Source: Pseudomonas sp. G2-4
GTDB lineage: Bacteria; Pseudomonadota; Gammaproteobacteria; Pseudomonadales; Pseudomonadaceae
Length of the DNA stretch: 64,000 nucleotides
Direction of reading: 5' to 3'
Assembly (NCBI RefSeq): GCF_030064125.1
Contig: NZ_CP125957.1
Location: forward strand, 5,760,501 to 5,824,500
Below, piece after piece: positions 53,731 to 63,322 of this stretch. Made by a program: the position numbers and the translations under genes. The notes under the pieces were generated by a model, which worked only from the letters and a program-made list of their open reading frames with translations, made no database searches and had not been told where the DNA came from. The stretch's first letter is position 1. Every line of letters begins with the position of its first letter.

Positions 53731-54117
53731 TTACTCAGCGGATACAGCTTCACCGCTGGTAGCACGATCAACCAACTCGACGTACGCCATAGGCGCGTTG
53801 TCGCCAGCGCGGAAACCGCACTTGAGGATGCGCAGGTAGCCACCCTCACGGGTAGCATAACGCTTGCCCAGGTCGTTGAAGAGCTTACCAACGATAGCTT
53901 TCGAACGAGTACGGTCGAAAGCCAGACGGCGGTTAGCCAGGCTATCTGTCTTGGCCAGAGTGATCAGCGGCTCAGCAACGCGACGCAGTTCTTTGGCTTT
54001 CGGCAGTGTAGTTTTGATCAGCTCGTGCTCGAACAGCGACACCGCCATGTTTTGAAACATGGCCTTGCGGTGCGAGCTGGTGCGGCTCAGGTGACGACCA
54101 CTTTTACGATGACGCAT
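53731..54117 (-). CDS. rplQ: 50S ribosomal protein L17
   Basis: Large-subunit protein near the peptide exit tunnel, 128 residues. [21 protein letters not shown] is the invariant L17 N-terminus; [22 protein letters not shown] is the core. Last gene of the alpha operon, 42 bases after rpoA, with a terminator directly behind. Confidence 0.98.
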   Translation of the reverse strand: MRHRKSGRHLSRTSSHRKAMFQNMAVSLFEHELIKTTLPKAKELRRVAEPLITLAKTDSLANRRLAFDRTRSKAIVGKLFNDLGKRYATREGGYLRILKCGFRAGDNAPMAYVELVDRATSGEAVSAE

Positions 54118-54159
54118 GGTTCATTCCTTACCAAACACAACGTTCGGTGATTACGACGA

Positions 54160-55161
54160 TCAGGCAGTCGCCTTGTCGTCCTTCTTAAGACTTGCAGGCG
54201 GCCAGTTGTCGAGGCGCATGCCGAGGGACAGACCGCGGGAGGCCAGAACGTCCTTGATTTCAGTCAAGGATTTCTTGCCAAGGTTCGGAGTCTTCAACAG
54301 CTCTACTTCGGTGCGCTGAATCAGGTCACCGATGTAGTAGATGTTTTCCGCCTTAAGGCAGTTAGCCGAACGTACAGTCAGTTCCAGATCGTCAACCGGG
54401 CGAAGCAGGATCGGATCGATCTCGTCTTCCTGCTCAACAACCACTGGCTCACTATCACCCTTAAGGTCGACGAACGCAGCCAACTGCTGTTGCAGGATGG
54501 TTGCAGCGCGGCGAATAGCCTCTTCAGGATCCAGGGTACCGTTGGTTTCCAGATCAATAACCAGCTTGTCCAGGTTGGTACGCTGTTCGACACGGGCGTT
54601 TTCCACCACGTATGCGATACGGCGAACCGGGCTGAACGAAGAGTCAAGCTGCAAGCGACCAATGCTGCGGCTTTCGTCTTCATCGCTCTGACGCGAGTCT
54701 GCCGGTTCATAACCACGACCACGAGCTACTGTGAGCTTCATGTTCAGGGCGCCGTTAGACGCCAGGTTAGCGATTACGTGATCGGGGTTAACGATCTCGA
54801 CATCATGATCCAGCTGAATATCGGCAGCGGTAACCACCCCCGAACCCTTCTTCGACAAGGTCAGCGTAACTTCGTCACGACCGTGCAGCTTGATAGCCAG
54901 ACCTTTAAGGTTCAACAGGATTTCAATTACATCTTCCTGTACACCTTCGATGGCGCTGTACTCATGGAGCACACCGTCAATCTCGGCCTCGACTACTGCA
55001 CAGCCGGGCATTGAGGACAACAGGATGCGTCGCAGCGCGTTGCCCAGGGTGTGGCCGAAACCACGCTCGAGAGGCTCGAGTGTGATCTTGGCGCGGGTTG
55101 GACTGACAACCTGCACATCAATATGGCGGGGTGTCAGGAACTCATTTACCGAAATCTGCAT
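54160..55161 (-). CDS. rpoA: RNA polymerase alpha subunit
   Basis: Alpha subunit, 333 residues, dimerises to nucleate the polymerase core and contacts upstream promoter DNA and activators. The N-terminal domain has [24 protein letters not shown], and the C-terminal domain has [23 protein letters not shown] and [25 protein letters not shown], which binds UP elements. In the alpha operon between rpsD and rplQ. Confidence 0.98.
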   Translation of the reverse strand: MQISVNEFLTPRHIDVQVVSPTRAKITLEPLERGFGHTLGNALRRILLSSMPGCAVVEAEIDGVLHEYSAIEGVQEDVIEILLNLKGLAIKLHGRDEVTLTLSKKGSGVVTAADIQLDHDVEIVNPDHVIANLASNGALNMKLTVARGRGYEPADSRQSDEDESRSIGRLQLDSSFSPVRRIAYVVENARVEQRTNLDKLVIDLETNGTLDPEEAIRRAATILQQQLAAFVDLKGDSEPVVVEQEDEIDPILLRPVDDLELTVRSANCLKAENIYYIGDLIQRTEVELLKTPNLGKKSLTEIKDVLASRGLSLGMRLDNWPPASLKKDDKATA

Positions 55162-55183
55162 GGATGCACCTATTTTCTAGCCC

Positions 55184-55804
55184 TTACTTGGAGTAGAGCT
55201 CGACAATCAGGCTTTCGTTGATGTCGGCGGACAGATCACTGCGAGCAGGAACGTTCTTGAAAACGCCCGACTTCTTCTCAGTGTCTACTTCTACCCATTC
55301 TACGCGGCCACGTTGGGCACACAGATCGAGAGCTTGGACAATGCGAAGTTGGTTCTTTGCTTTCTCGCGAACAGCAACCACGTCACCAGCACGAACCTGG
55401 TAGGACGGAACGTTTACGGTCTGACCGTTAACGCTGATCGACTTGTGCGATACCAGCTGACGGGATTCGGCACGAGTAGAACCGAAACCCATACGGTATA
55501 CAACGTTGTCCAGACGGCATTCGAGCAGCTGCAACAGGTTTTCGCCAGTTGCGCCTTTCTTGCCAGCAGCTTCTTTGTAGTAGCCGCTGAATTGACGCTC
55601 GAGAACGCCGTAGATACGACGGACCTTCTGCTTTTCACGCAGTTGGGTGCCGTAATCGGACTGGCGACCGCGGCGTTGGCCGTGGATACCAGGTGCTGCT
55701 TCAATGTTGCACTTCGATTCGATCGCGCGCACGCCGCTCTTCAGGAAGAGATCGGTGCCTTCGCGACGAGCGAGTTTGCATTTTGGACCAATGTAACGAG
55801 CCAT
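55184..55804 (-). CDS. rpsD: 30S ribosomal protein S4
   Basis: Primary 16S rRNA-binding protein (206 residues) and, in E. coli, translational repressor of the alpha operon. [19 protein letters not shown] begins the protein; the S4 RNA-binding domain reads [28 protein letters not shown]. No zinc-finger cysteine set, so it is the C-minus form. 22 bases upstream of rpoA. Confidence 0.98.
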   Translation of the reverse strand: MARYIGPKCKLARREGTDLFLKSGVRAIESKCNIEAAPGIHGQRRGRQSDYGTQLREKQKVRRIYGVLERQFSGYYKEAAGKKGATGENLLQLLECRLDNVVYRMGFGSTRAESRQLVSHKSISVNGQTVNVPSYQVRAGDVVAVREKAKNQLRIVQALDLCAQRGRVEWVEVDTEKKSGVFKNVPARSDLSADINESLIVELYSK

Positions 55805-55822
55805 TCTTTACAATCTCCTGGA

Positions 55823-56212
55823 TTACACGCGGCGCTTCTTCGGCGGACGGCACCCGTTGTGCGGGATTGGCGTCACGTCGGTGATGCTGGCGATCTTGTA
55901 GCCACAGCCGTTCAAAGCGCGGACTGCGGATTCACGACCTGGACCTGGACCTTTGACGTTGACGTCGAGGTTTTTCAGGCCGTATTCCAGCGCAGCTTGA
56001 CCAGCACGTTCAGCAGCTACTTGAGCAGCGAACGGGGTGGACTTGCGGGAACCGCGGAAACCCGAACCACCAGAGGTAGCCCAAGAGAGAGCGTTACCTT
56101 GACGGTCGGTAATGGTCACGATGGTGTTGTTAAAAGAAGCATGGATGTGGGCGATGCCATCAACCACTGTCTTTTTAACTTTTTTACGAGGACGAGCAGC
56201 AGGTTTTGCCAT
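55823..56212 (-). CDS. rpsK: 30S ribosomal protein S11
   Basis: Platform protein of the small subunit, 129 residues, contacting mRNA in the E-site channel. [21 protein letters not shown] and [22 protein letters not shown] are diagnostic, ending [11 protein letters not shown]. Between rpsM and rpsD. Confidence 0.98.
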   Translation of the reverse strand: MAKPAARPRKKVKKTVVDGIAHIHASFNNTIVTITDRQGNALSWATSGGSGFRGSRKSTPFAAQVAAERAGQAALEYGLKNLDVNVKGPGPGRESAVRALNGCGYKIASITDVTPIPHNGCRPPKKRRV

Positions 56213-56242
56213 GATTAAATTCCTGTCGATTCGCTGGGGCGA

Positions 56243-56599
56243 TTACTTGCGGATCGGCTTACGCGGACCTTTACGGGTACGCGCGTTGGTCTTGGTACGC
56301 TGACCGCGCACTGGAAGACCACGACGATGACGCAGACCGCGATAGCAACCGAGGTCCATCAAGCGCTTGATTTTCATGTTGATTTCGCGACGCAGGTCAC
56401 CTTCAGTGGTGAACTTCGCCACTTCGCCACGCAGCTGTTCAATCTGCTCGTCGCTCAGATCTTTGATCTTTGCCGCTGGGTTGACCCCAGTCACTGCACA
56501 AATTTTCTGTGCAGTAGTGCGACCAACACCATAGATGTAGGTCAGCGAGATAACAGTATGCTTGTTATCTGGAATGTTAACGCCTGCAATACGGGCCAT
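56243..56599 (-). CDS. rpsM: 30S ribosomal protein S13
   Basis: Head protein of the small subunit, 118 residues, bridging to L5 and touching P-site t[27 protein letters not shown] and the basic tail [15 protein letters not shown] are typical. First gene of the alpha operon; a 143-base gap with a hairpin separates it from rpmJ and may hold the S4-controlled leader. Confidence 0.98.
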   Translation of the reverse strand: MARIAGVNIPDNKHTVISLTYIYGVGRTTAQKICAVTGVNPAAKIKDLSDEQIEQLRGEVAKFTTEGDLRREINMKIKRLMDLGCYRGLRHRRGLPVRGQRTKTNARTRKGPRKPIRK

Positions 56600-56687
56600 T
56601 CAGTGGGACTCCAATTGACAGCTACCTACGCCCCGGAAGCCAAGAAATAGGGCGCGAGATAATATCGCTGTAATAACAAATAATCAA

Positions 56688-56711
56688 CCCGGCAGCGCAC
56701 TAGCTGCCGGG
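56688..56711 (-). terminator. Hairpin between rpmJ and rpsM, possible attenuator
   Basis: Nine-bp stem CCCGGCAGC/GCTGCCGGG with a six-base loop, followed on the minus strand by TTGATTATTTGTTATT. It resembles a weak terminator that could separate the spc and alpha operons. Confidence 0.55.
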
Positions 56712-56729
56712 CTTAAAGCACAATCACAC

Positions 56730-56846
56730 TCAGCCTTGGCGCTGTTTGTGACGCGGTTCCGCGCTGCAAATTACCCGAACAACACCTTCGCGGCGAATAA
56801 TCTTGCAGTTACGGCACAGCTTTTTCACCGATGCACGAACTTTCAT
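56730..56846 (-). CDS. rpmJ: 50S ribosomal protein L36
   Basis: Tiny zinc-binding protein of 38 residues: [20 protein letters not shown] start and PRHKQRQG end. Cys11, Cys14, Cys27 and His33 form the zinc site, so this is the zinc-containing form. It lies 30 bases after secY, the usual place at the end of the spc operon. Confidence 0.97.
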
Positions 56847-56876
56847 CACCAACTCCTCGAACCTTATGGACGCTAC

Positions 56877-58205
56877 TCAGCGCAACATGCCGCTGCCGTA
56901 GCCCTTCAGGTTGGCTTTCTTCATCAGGGATTCGTACTGGTGCGAAACGAGGTGCGATTGTACTTGGGACATGAAGTCCATCACAACCACGACCACGATC
57001 AGCAACGAGGTCCCGCCAAGGTAGAACGGTACGTTTGCCGCAACCACCAGGAACTGGGGCAACAGACAGACGGCCGTCATGTAAAGAGCACCGAACATGG
57101 TCAAGCGAGTCAGAACGCCATCAATGTAGCGCGCAGACTGCTCACCTGGACGGATGCCCGGAATAAAGGCACCGGACTTCTTCAGGTTTTCCGCTACGTC
57201 TTTCGGATTGAACATCAACGCCGTATAGAAGAAGCAGAAGAAAATAATCCCTGCACTAAACAGCAGAATATTCAACGGCTGACCAGGAGCGATCGACTGC
57301 GAGATGTCCTGCAACCAGCCCATACCTTCAGACTGGCCGAACCAGGCACCCAACGAAGCCGGGAACAGCAGAATGCTGCTCGCGAAAATAGCCGGAATTA
57401 CGCCGGCCATGTTCACCTTCAACGGCAAGTGGCTAGTCTGCGCAGCAAACACCTTGCGGCCTTGCTGACGCTTGGCGTAGTGAACGGCAATACGCCGCTG
57501 ACCACGCTCAATGAACACCACGAAACCGATAATCGCTACTGCCAGCAAACCGATGGCAACCAGGGCGAAAATGTTGATATCACCCTGACGCGCAGACTCG
57601 AAAGACTGCCCGATCGCTCTCGGAAGACCGGCGACGATACCTGCGAAGATCAACATCGAGATACCGTTGCCAACACCACGCTCAGTAATCTGCTCACCCA
57701 GCCACATCATGAACATCGCACCCGCCACAAACGTGGTTACCGCGACGAAATGGAAGCTAAAGTCACCAGTGAACGAAACACCCTGCCCCGCCAAGCCAAT
57801 GGACATGCCAATGGCTTGAACGAGAGCGAGAATGACAGTGCCGTAGCGGGTGTACTGGCTGATCTTGCGACGGCCAGCTTCACCTTCCTTCTTCAACTGC
57901 TCCAGTTGCGGGCTGACGGCGGTCATCAGTTGCATGATGATCGATGCCGAAATGTACGGCATGATCCCCAGTGCAAAGATGCTCATCCGTTCCAGCGCGC
58001 CACCGGAAAACATGTTGAACAAGCTAAGAATGGTCCCCTCATTCTGTCGAAACAGGTCCGCGAGTCGGTCCGGGTTGATACCTGGAACCGGGATGTGTGC
58101 GCCTATTCGGTAGACGATAATCGCCAGGAACAGAAAACGCAGACGAGCCCAGAGTTCAGACATACCGCCTTTGCCGAGCGCAGAGAGAGCACCTTGCTTA
58201 GCCAT
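56877..58205 (-). CDS. secY: Protein translocase subunit SecY
   Basis: Channel subunit of the SecYEG translocon in the inner membrane; 442 residues with ten helices. The first helix block is [26 protein letters not shown], the plug region follows with [25 protein letters not shown], and [33 protein letters not shown] is the conserved cytoplasmic loop 4-5 region (given here as landmarks). The start is next to the rplO stop with no gap. Confidence 0.97.
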   Translation of the reverse strand: MAKQGALSALGKGGMSELWARLRFLFLAIIVYRIGAHIPVPGINPDRLADLFRQNEGTILSLFNMFSGGALERMSIFALGIMPYISASIIMQLMTAVSPQLEQLKKEGEAGRRKISQYTRYGTVILALVQAIGMSIGLAGQGVSFTGDFSFHFVAVTTFVAGAMFMMWLGEQITERGVGNGISMLIFAGIVAGLPRAIGQSFESARQGDINIFALVAIGLLAVAIIGFVVFIERGQRRIAVHYAKRQQGRKVFAAQTSHLPLKVNMAGVIPAIFASSILLFPASLGAWFGQSEGMGWLQDISQSIAPGQPLNILLFSAGIIFFCFFYTALMFNPKDVAENLKKSGAFIPGIRPGEQSARYIDGVLTRLTMFGALYMTAVCLLPQFLVVAANVPFYLGGTSLLIVVVVVMDFMSQVQSHLVSHQYESLMKKANLKGYGSGMLR

Positions 58206-58643
58206 TTATTCCTCGAACTTGCCGCCAGCTGCTTCGATAGCCGCACGCGCACCTTTGGTGGCGCCGATTCCCTTTCCGATGGTGACAGCACGAGCAACTT
58301 CGCCCGACAGCATGATTTTCACACGCTGTACGTTCTGGTTGATCACGTTGGCATCCTTCAGGGACTGCACGGTGACGATGTCGCCATCCACTTTAGCCAG
58401 TTCGGACAGACGCACTTCTGCGCGGTCCATGGCCTTCAGGGAAACGAAACCGAACTTCGGCAGACGACGATGCAGCGGCTGTTGACCGCCTTCAAAGCCT
58501 GGAGCAATGGTGCCACCGGAGCGGGAGGTCTGACCTTTGTGGCCACGGCCACCGGTCTTGCCCAAACCACTACCGATACCACGGCCCGGACGATGCTTTT
58601 CGCGACGGGAACCCGGCGCTGGACTCAGATCATTGAGTTTCAT
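58206..58643 (-). CDS. rplO: 50S ribosomal protein L15
   Basis: Large-subunit protein of 145 residues binding 23S rRNA late in assembly. [22 protein letters not shown] and [11 protein letters not shown] are the basic Gly-rich N-terminal extension. Three bases after rpmD and adjacent to secY. Confidence 0.98.
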   Translation of the reverse strand: MKLNDLSPAPGSRREKHRPGRGIGSGLGKTGGRGHKGQTSRSGGTIAPGFEGGQQPLHRRLPKFGFVSLKAMDRAEVRLSELAKVDGDIVTVQSLKDANVINQNVQRVKIMLSGEVARAVTIGKGIGATKGARAAIEAAGGKFEE

Positions 58644-58646
58644 CGA

Positions 58647-58823
58647 TTAACCCTCGACACGCAGCATGTAGTAAGCCTTGTTGATCATCCCGCGATTCTC
58701 GGGAGTATCCTGGACTTCTACAGTGTGACCGATGCGACGCAGACCCAGACCCTTAACGCACAGTTTGTGGTTAGGGATGCGGCCGGTCATGCTTTTGATC
58801 AGCGTTACTTTTACGGTAGCCAT
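58647..58823 (-). CDS. rpmD: 50S ribosomal protein L30
   Basis: A 58-residue ferredoxin-fold protein: [19 protein letters not shown], then [20 protein letters not shown]. It lies two bases after rpsE and three before rplO in the spc order. Confidence 0.97.
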
Positions 58824-58825
58824 GA

Positions 58826-59326
58826 TCAGAAGATCTCCTTGACGCTTTTGCCACGCTTGGCGGCAATGGATTCAGGAGACTGCATTGCTTTCAAACCCTT
58901 GAAAGTGGCGTGAACCACGTTTACCGGGTTAGTCGAGCCGTAGCACTTGGCCAGAACGTTCTGAACGCCAGCAACTTCGAGGACAGCACGCATAGCGCCG
59001 CCAGCGATGATACCGGTACCTTCAGAAGCAGGCTGCATGTACACCTTCGAAGCGCCATGGGCAGACTTCATTGCGTACTGCAGAGTGGTGCCGTTCAGAT
59101 CAACTTGGATCATGTTGCGGCGAGCAGCTTCCATTGCCTTCTGGATCGCAGCAGGCACTTCACGCGACTTGCCACGGCCGAAGCCAACGCGCCCTTTACC
59201 ATCACCCACCACGGTCAACGCGGTGAAAGTGAAGATACGGCCGCCTTTAACGGTTTTGGCTACACGGTTAACCTGAACCAGCTTCTCGATGTAGCCTTCG
59301 TCGCGCTTTTGGTCGTTATTTGACAT
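58826..59326 (-). CDS. rpsE: 30S ribosomal protein S5
   Basis: Small-subunit protein of 166 residues at the mRNA entry; mutations here affect fidelity and spectinomycin response. [22 protein letters not shown] and [20 protein letters not shown] are the family blocks, the first including the spectinomycin loop. Three bases after rplR. Confidence 0.98.
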
Positions 59327-59329
59327 AAC

Positions 59330-59680
59330 TTAGAACTCCAGCCCAGCTTCACGAGCAGCATCAGCCAGCGCCTTGACGCGGCCGTGGTACTTGAAGCCAG
59401 AGCGGTCGAAAGCCACCTGCGAGACGCCAGCGGCTTTTGCACGCGTAGCGACCAGCTGGCCAACCTTAGTGGCCGCGTCGATGTTGCCAGTGGCACCATC
59501 ACGCAGTTCTTTATCCAAAGTCGAGGCACTTGCCAGGACTTTGTTGCCGTCGGCCGAAATGACCTGGGCGTAGATGTGCTGCGACGAGCGGAACACGCAG
59601 AGACGCACGACTTCGAGTTCGTGCATTTTCAGGCGTGCTTTGCGAGCGCGACGCAGTCGAGTAACTTTTTTGTCGGTCAT
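59330..59680 (-). CDS. rplR: 50S ribosomal protein L18
   Basis: 5S rRNA-binding protein, 116 residues. [21 protein letters not shown] and [24 protein letters not shown] are typical of L18. It lies between rplF and rpsE in the standard spc order. Confidence 0.98.
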   Translation of the reverse strand: MTDKKVTRLRRARKARLKMHELEVVRLCVFRSSQHIYAQVISADGNKVLASASTLDKELRDGATGNIDAATKVGQLVATRAKAAGVSQVAFDRSGFKYHGRVKALADAAREAGLEF

Positions 59681-59690
59681 TTGCTATGCC

Positions 59691-60224
59691 CTACTTCTTC
59701 TTGGCTTCTTTACGACGGACGACTTCGTCCGCGTAGCGCACACCTTTGCCTTTGTACGGCTCTGGTGGACGGAAGTCGCGGATCTCGGCGGCCACTTGAC
59801 CTACCAGCTGCTTGTCGATGCCCTTGATCAGGATATCGGTCTGGCTAGGAGTCTCAGCGGTGATGCCTTCCGGCAGTTCATAATCCACTGGGTGCGAGAA
59901 GCCAAGAGCCAGGTTCAGCACTGTGCCTTTTGCTTGCGCTTTGTAACCAACACCGACCAGCTGGAGCTTACGCTCGAAGCCTTGGCTTACGCCTTGGACC
60001 ATGTTGTTTACCAACGCACGAGTGGTACCAGCCATTGCGCGAGTCTGTTGATCGCCATTGCGAGCAGCGAAACGCAGCTCACCAGCTTCTTCAACGATCT
60101 CAACGGACGAATGGATGTTCAGTTGCAGAGTGCCCTTGGCACCCTTCACCGAAAGCTGTTGGCCTGCGAATTTGACTTCGACACCGGCTGGCAGCTTAAC
60201 GGGGTTCTTAGCGACGCGTGACAT
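59691..60224 (-). CDS. rplF: 50S ribosomal protein L6
   Basis: Large-subunit protein of 177 residues near the factor-binding site. [17 protein letters not shown] and the C-terminal [23 protein letters not shown] are family marks. Ten bases before rplR, twelve after rpsH. Confidence 0.98.
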   Translation of the reverse strand: MSRVAKNPVKLPAGVEVKFAGQQLSVKGAKGTLQLNIHSSVEIVEEAGELRFAARNGDQQTRAMAGTTRALVNNMVQGVSQGFERKLQLVGVGYKAQAKGTVLNLALGFSHPVDYELPEGITAETPSQTDILIKGIDKQLVGQVAAEIRDFRPPEPYKGKGVRYADEVVRRKEAKKK

Positions 60225-60236
60225 GCTTATCCCCCC

Positions 60237-60629
60237 TTAGAACACAGTGCAAAGAACTTCGCCGCCGACACCGGCAGCGCGCGCAGCACGATCCGTCATC
60301 ACACCTTTGTTGGTGGAGACGATAGACACACCGAGACCGCCACGAACTTTTGGCAGATCATCGACGGACTTGTACTGACGCAGGCCTGGACGGCTAACGC
60401 GCTTCACTTCCTCGATGACCGGACGGCCTTCGAAGTACTTCAGCTCGATGGACAGCAGTGGCTTGATTTCGCTGCTGATCTGATAACCCGCAATGTAACC
60501 TTCGTCCTTCAGGACTTTGGCAACAGCTACCTTCAACGTAGAAGATGGCATGCTTACGACGGACTTTTCAGCCATCTGGGCATTACGGATACGAGTTAGC
60601 ATGTCCGCTAACGGGTCCTGCATACTCAT
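60237..60629 (-). CDS. rpsH: 30S ribosomal protein S8
   Basis: Primary 16S rRNA-binding protein of 130 residues, which in E. coli also represses its own spc operon by binding the m[22 protein letters not shown] and [29 protein letters not shown] are diagnostic. Unusually for this compact operon, 210 bases separate it from rpsN, and that gap has a strong hairpin. Confidence 0.98.
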   Translation of the reverse strand: MSMQDPLADMLTRIRNAQMAEKSVVSMPSSTLKVAVAKVLKDEGYIAGYQISSEIKPLLSIELKYFEGRPVIEEVKRVSRPGLRQYKSVDDLPKVRGGLGVSIVSTNKGVMTDRAARAAGVGGEVLCTVF

Positions 60630-60750
60630 GGGCTAGACGCTCCTAATACACAAAAAATTAGCCTTGCGGCTAGTACGTGTCGCCGAGTGCATCCGTGCGA
60701 AAAAAGCACGGGCTCAGGCGAGCCGGGTATTCTAGACACACCCCACAAAT

Positions 60751-60778
60751 GAATCAAGCCCCATGAGGGGCTTGATTC
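60751..60778 (-). other. Perfect 12-bp hairpin in the rpsN-rpsH gap
   Basis: GAATCAAGCCCC/GGGGCTTGATTC with a four-base loop, in the 210-base gap 60630-60839, the longest within the S10/spc genes of this window. No long T-run follows on the minus strand, so it is not a classic terminator. It may be an mRNA processing or regulatory hairpin. The rest of the gap shows no gene. Confidence 0.8.
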
Positions 60779-60839
60779 AAGTTCAAGGTCACCGGTGGTC
60801 AGGATCTTGCGACTCTGAACACCGAGACTTCGATCGTGC

Positions 60840-61145
60840 TTACCAGCTGGCTTTAACCAGACCTGGAACGTCACCACGCATTGCAGCTTGACGCAGCATG
60901 TTACGGCCAAGGCCGAACTTGCGGTACACGCCGTGCGGACGACCAGTCAGGCGGCAGCGGTTACGCATGCGCGAGGCGCTTGCGTCACGTGGCTGCTTCT
61001 GCAGGGCTACGGTAGCTTCCCAACGCGCTTCTGGACTTGCGTTCAGATCGACGATGATAGCTTTCAGCGCTGCACGCTTGGTGGCGTACTTGGCAACGGT
61101 GAGCTGACGCTTCAGCTCACGGTTTTTCATGCTCTTCTTGGCCAT
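60840..61145 (-). CDS. rpsN: 30S ribosomal protein S14
   Basis: Small-subunit protein, 101 residues from ATG 61145 ([14 protein letters not shown]). [20 protein letters not shown] is the conserved C-terminal block. It is the long zinc-free form: the short zinc form's CxxC pairs are absent. Thirteen bases after rplE. Confidence 0.97.
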   Translation of the reverse strand: MAKKSMKNRELKRQLTVAKYATKRAALKAIIVDLNASPEARWEATVALQKQPRDASASRMRNRCRLTGRPHGVYRKFGLGRNMLRQAAMRGDVPGLVKASW

Positions 61146-61158
61146 TTTCCTACTCCAA

Positions 61159-61698
61159 TCAGTTGCGGAACGGGAATTTGAATGCGCGCAGCAGTGCGCG
61201 ACCTTCGTCATCCGTCCGAGCAGTGGTGGTCAGGGTAATGTCCAGACCGCGGAGAGCATCGATCTTGTCGTAATCGATTTCCGGGAAAATGATCTGCTCT
61301 TTAACGCCCATGCTGTAGTTACCACGCCCATCGAAGGACTTGGCATTCAGGCCGCGGAAGTCGCGAACCCGAGGCAGGGAGATCGACAGCAGACGATCCA
61401 GGAACTCGTACATACGCTCGCGGCGCAGGGTCACTTTGACGCCGATCGGCCAACCTTCACGGACTTTAAAGCCAGCGATGGATTTCCGAGCGTAAGTCAC
61501 AACGACTTTCTGACCGGTGATCTTTTCCAGGTCAGCAACAGCGTGCTCGATGACTTTTTTGTCACCGATCGCTTCGCCCAGACCCATGTTCAGGGTGATT
61601 TTGGTAACGCGCGGAACTTCCATCACGTTCGAAAGCTTAAGTTCTTCCTTAAGTTTCGGTGCGATTTCCTTCCGGTAAATCTCTTTTAGTCGTGCCAT
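61159..61698 (-). CDS. rplE: 50S ribosomal protein L5
   Basis: 5S rRNA-binding protein of 179 residues, touching S13 and P-site t[34 protein letters not shown] and the end FPFRN are typical. Twenty bases after rplX. In E. coli S8 binds near the start of this gene. Confidence 0.98.
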   Translation of the reverse strand: MARLKEIYRKEIAPKLKEELKLSNVMEVPRVTKITLNMGLGEAIGDKKVIEHAVADLEKITGQKVVVTYARKSIAGFKVREGWPIGVKVTLRRERMYEFLDRLLSISLPRVRDFRGLNAKSFDGRGNYSMGVKEQIIFPEIDYDKIDALRGLDITLTTTARTDDEGRALLRAFKFPFRN

Positions 61699-61718
61699 GG
61701 TCTTCTACCTAGCAGTGT

Positions 61719-62033
61719 TCAAGCATCAACCGCTTTTTGGGTCGACTTGAAGACACGAATTTTCTTACCGTCTTCTACTTTGAAACCAACGCGGTCAGCC
61801 TTGTTGGTTTCGCCGTTGAAAATGGCGACGTTAGAAGCGTGCAGTGGCGCTTCTTTCTCGACGATACCGCCCTGTACGCCCGACATCGGGTTAGGCTTGG
61901 TATGACGCTTGACCAGGTTCAGACCACCAACAACCAGACGGTTGTCAGCAAGAACCTTCAGCACCTTACCGCGCTTACCTTTGTCTTTGCCGGCGATCAC
62001 GATGATCTCGTCGTCACGACGAATCTTTTGCAT
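61719..62033 (-). CDS. rplX: 50S ribosomal protein L24
   Basis: Assembly-initiating large-subunit protein, 104 residues. The KOW motif is [36 protein letters not shown] follows. Eleven bases after rplN. Confidence 0.98.
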   Translation of the reverse strand: MQKIRRDDEIIVIAGKDKGKRGKVLKVLADNRLVVGGLNLVKRHTKPNPMSGVQGGIVEKEAPLHASNVAIFNGETNKADRVGFKVEDGKKIRVFKSTQKAVDA

Positions 62034-62044
62034 GTCGGATCTCC

Positions 62045-62413
62045 TTACAGCACTTCTGGGGCGAGCGAGACGATCTTCATGAACTTCTCAGTACGAAGTT
62101 CACGGGTCACTGGCCCAAAGATACGGGTGCCGATCGGCTCTTGCTTGTTGTTCAGAAGAACAGCAGCGTTGCCATCAAAGCGGATAATGGAGCCATCTGC
62201 ACGGCGAACGCCGTGACGAGTGCGGACTACAACAGCAGTCATCACTTGGCCTTTTTTCACCTTACCGCGAGGAATTGCTTCCTTCACGGTAACTTTGATG
62301 ATGTCACCAATACCAGCGTAACGACGATGGGAGCCACCCAGCACCTTGATGCACATAACGCGGCGAGCGCCGCTGTTATCGGCCACATCGAGCATGGATT
62401 GAGTCTGAATCAT
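62045..62413 (-). CDS. rplN: 50S ribosomal protein L14
   Basis: Large-subunit protein of 122 residues bridging to 16S rRNA and binding site of the silencing factor Rsf[28 protein letters not shown] and [16 protein letters not shown] are invariant-like. First gene of the spc operon in E. coli order, 23 bases after rpsQ. Confidence 0.98.
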   Translation of the reverse strand: MIQTQSMLDVADNSGARRVMCIKVLGGSHRRYAGIGDIIKVTVKEAIPRGKVKKGQVMTAVVVRTRHGVRRADGSIIRFDGNAAVLLNNKQEPIGTRIFGPVTRELRTEKFMKIVSLAPEVL

Positions 62414-62436
62414 ATAATTTCTCCGACCCCTAGTCC

Positions 62437-62703
62437 TTAGACTTCCACAGCGCGTTCGAGAACATCAACCAGCGCCCAAGACTTGGTCTTGGCCAAAGGA
62501 CGAGTTTCACGAATAGTGACTTTGTCGCCGATGTGGCACTGATTGGTTTCGTCGTGCGCGTGCAGCTTAGTCGAACGCTTAACGTATTTACCGTAGATCG
62601 GGTGCTTAACGCGACGCTCGATCAGAACGGTGATGGTTTTGTCCATCTTGTCGCTGACAACACGGCCAGTCAGCGTACGGACAGTTTTTTCGGCTTCAGC
62701 CAT
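62437..62703 (-). CDS. rpsQ: 30S ribosomal protein S17
   Basis: OB-fold primary binder of 16S rRNA, 88 residues. [23 protein letters not shown] and [22 protein letters not shown] identify it. Two bases after rpmC. Confidence 0.98.
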   Translation of the reverse strand: MAEAEKTVRTLTGRVVSDKMDKTITVLIERRVKHPIYGKYVKRSTKLHAHDETNQCHIGDKVTIRETRPLAKTKSWALVDVLERAVEV

Positions 62704-62705
62704 GA

Positions 62706-62897
62706 TTACTTACCTGCCTGCTGGTTGAGCACAGTTTTCACGCGAGCGATGTCACGCTTAACTTGCGAGAGCAGATGAGACTGCCCCAACTGGCCAGTTG
62801 CTTTCTGCATACGCAGATTGAACTGGTCGCGCAGCAGGCCGAGCAGTTGCTCGTTCAGCTGCTGTGCTGATTTTTCACGAAGTTCATTCGCTTTCAT
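62706..62897 (-). CDS. rpmC: 50S ribosomal protein L29
   Basis: A 63-residue helical hairpin protein at the tunnel exit that helps bind trigger factor and [34 protein letters not shown] is shown here only in part as landmark; the ATG at 62897 overlaps the rplP stop in a TGATG junction, which decides it over a GTG one codon before. Confidence 0.97.
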
Positions 62898-63310
62898 CAC
62901 ATCACCGTCCGTTTAACAAAGGCGGTGGCGAGCGGCAGCTTTGCAGCAGCCAGGGCAAAAGCCTCACGCGCCAGCTCTTCAGTTACACCCTCGATTTCAT
63001 ACAGGACTTTGCCTGGCTGAATCTGGGCAACCCAGTATTCGACGTTACCCTTACCTTTACCCATCCGAACTTCGAGTGGCTTCTTGGAAATAGGCTTGTC
63101 CGGGAATACACGGATCCAGATCTTGCCGCCACGTTTTACGTGACGGGTCAGAGCACGACGCGCTGACTCGATCTGACGAGCGGTGAGACGACCACGAGCT
63201 ACAGACTTCAGCGCGAACTCGCCGAAGCTGACTTTGCTACCGCGCAATGCCAGGCCACGGTTGTGACCGGTCATCTGCTTGCGGAACTTCGTACGCTTTG
63301 GTTGCAACAT
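62897..63310 (-). CDS. rplP: 50S ribosomal protein L16
   Basis: Large-subunit protein of 137 residues close to the peptidyl-transferase centre and tRNA elbow. [19 protein letters not shown] and [20 protein letters not shown] are typical; an Arg in the latter region is hydroxylated in E. coli. Twelve bases after rpsC. Confidence 0.98.
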
Positions 63311-63322
63311 TTGGCGTACCCC

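Noticed and set aside
60630..60839. Small gene in the rpsN-rpsH gap
   Set aside because: The only open frames there run into rpsN and lack a ribosome site or recognisable protein; the hairpin explains the structure better.
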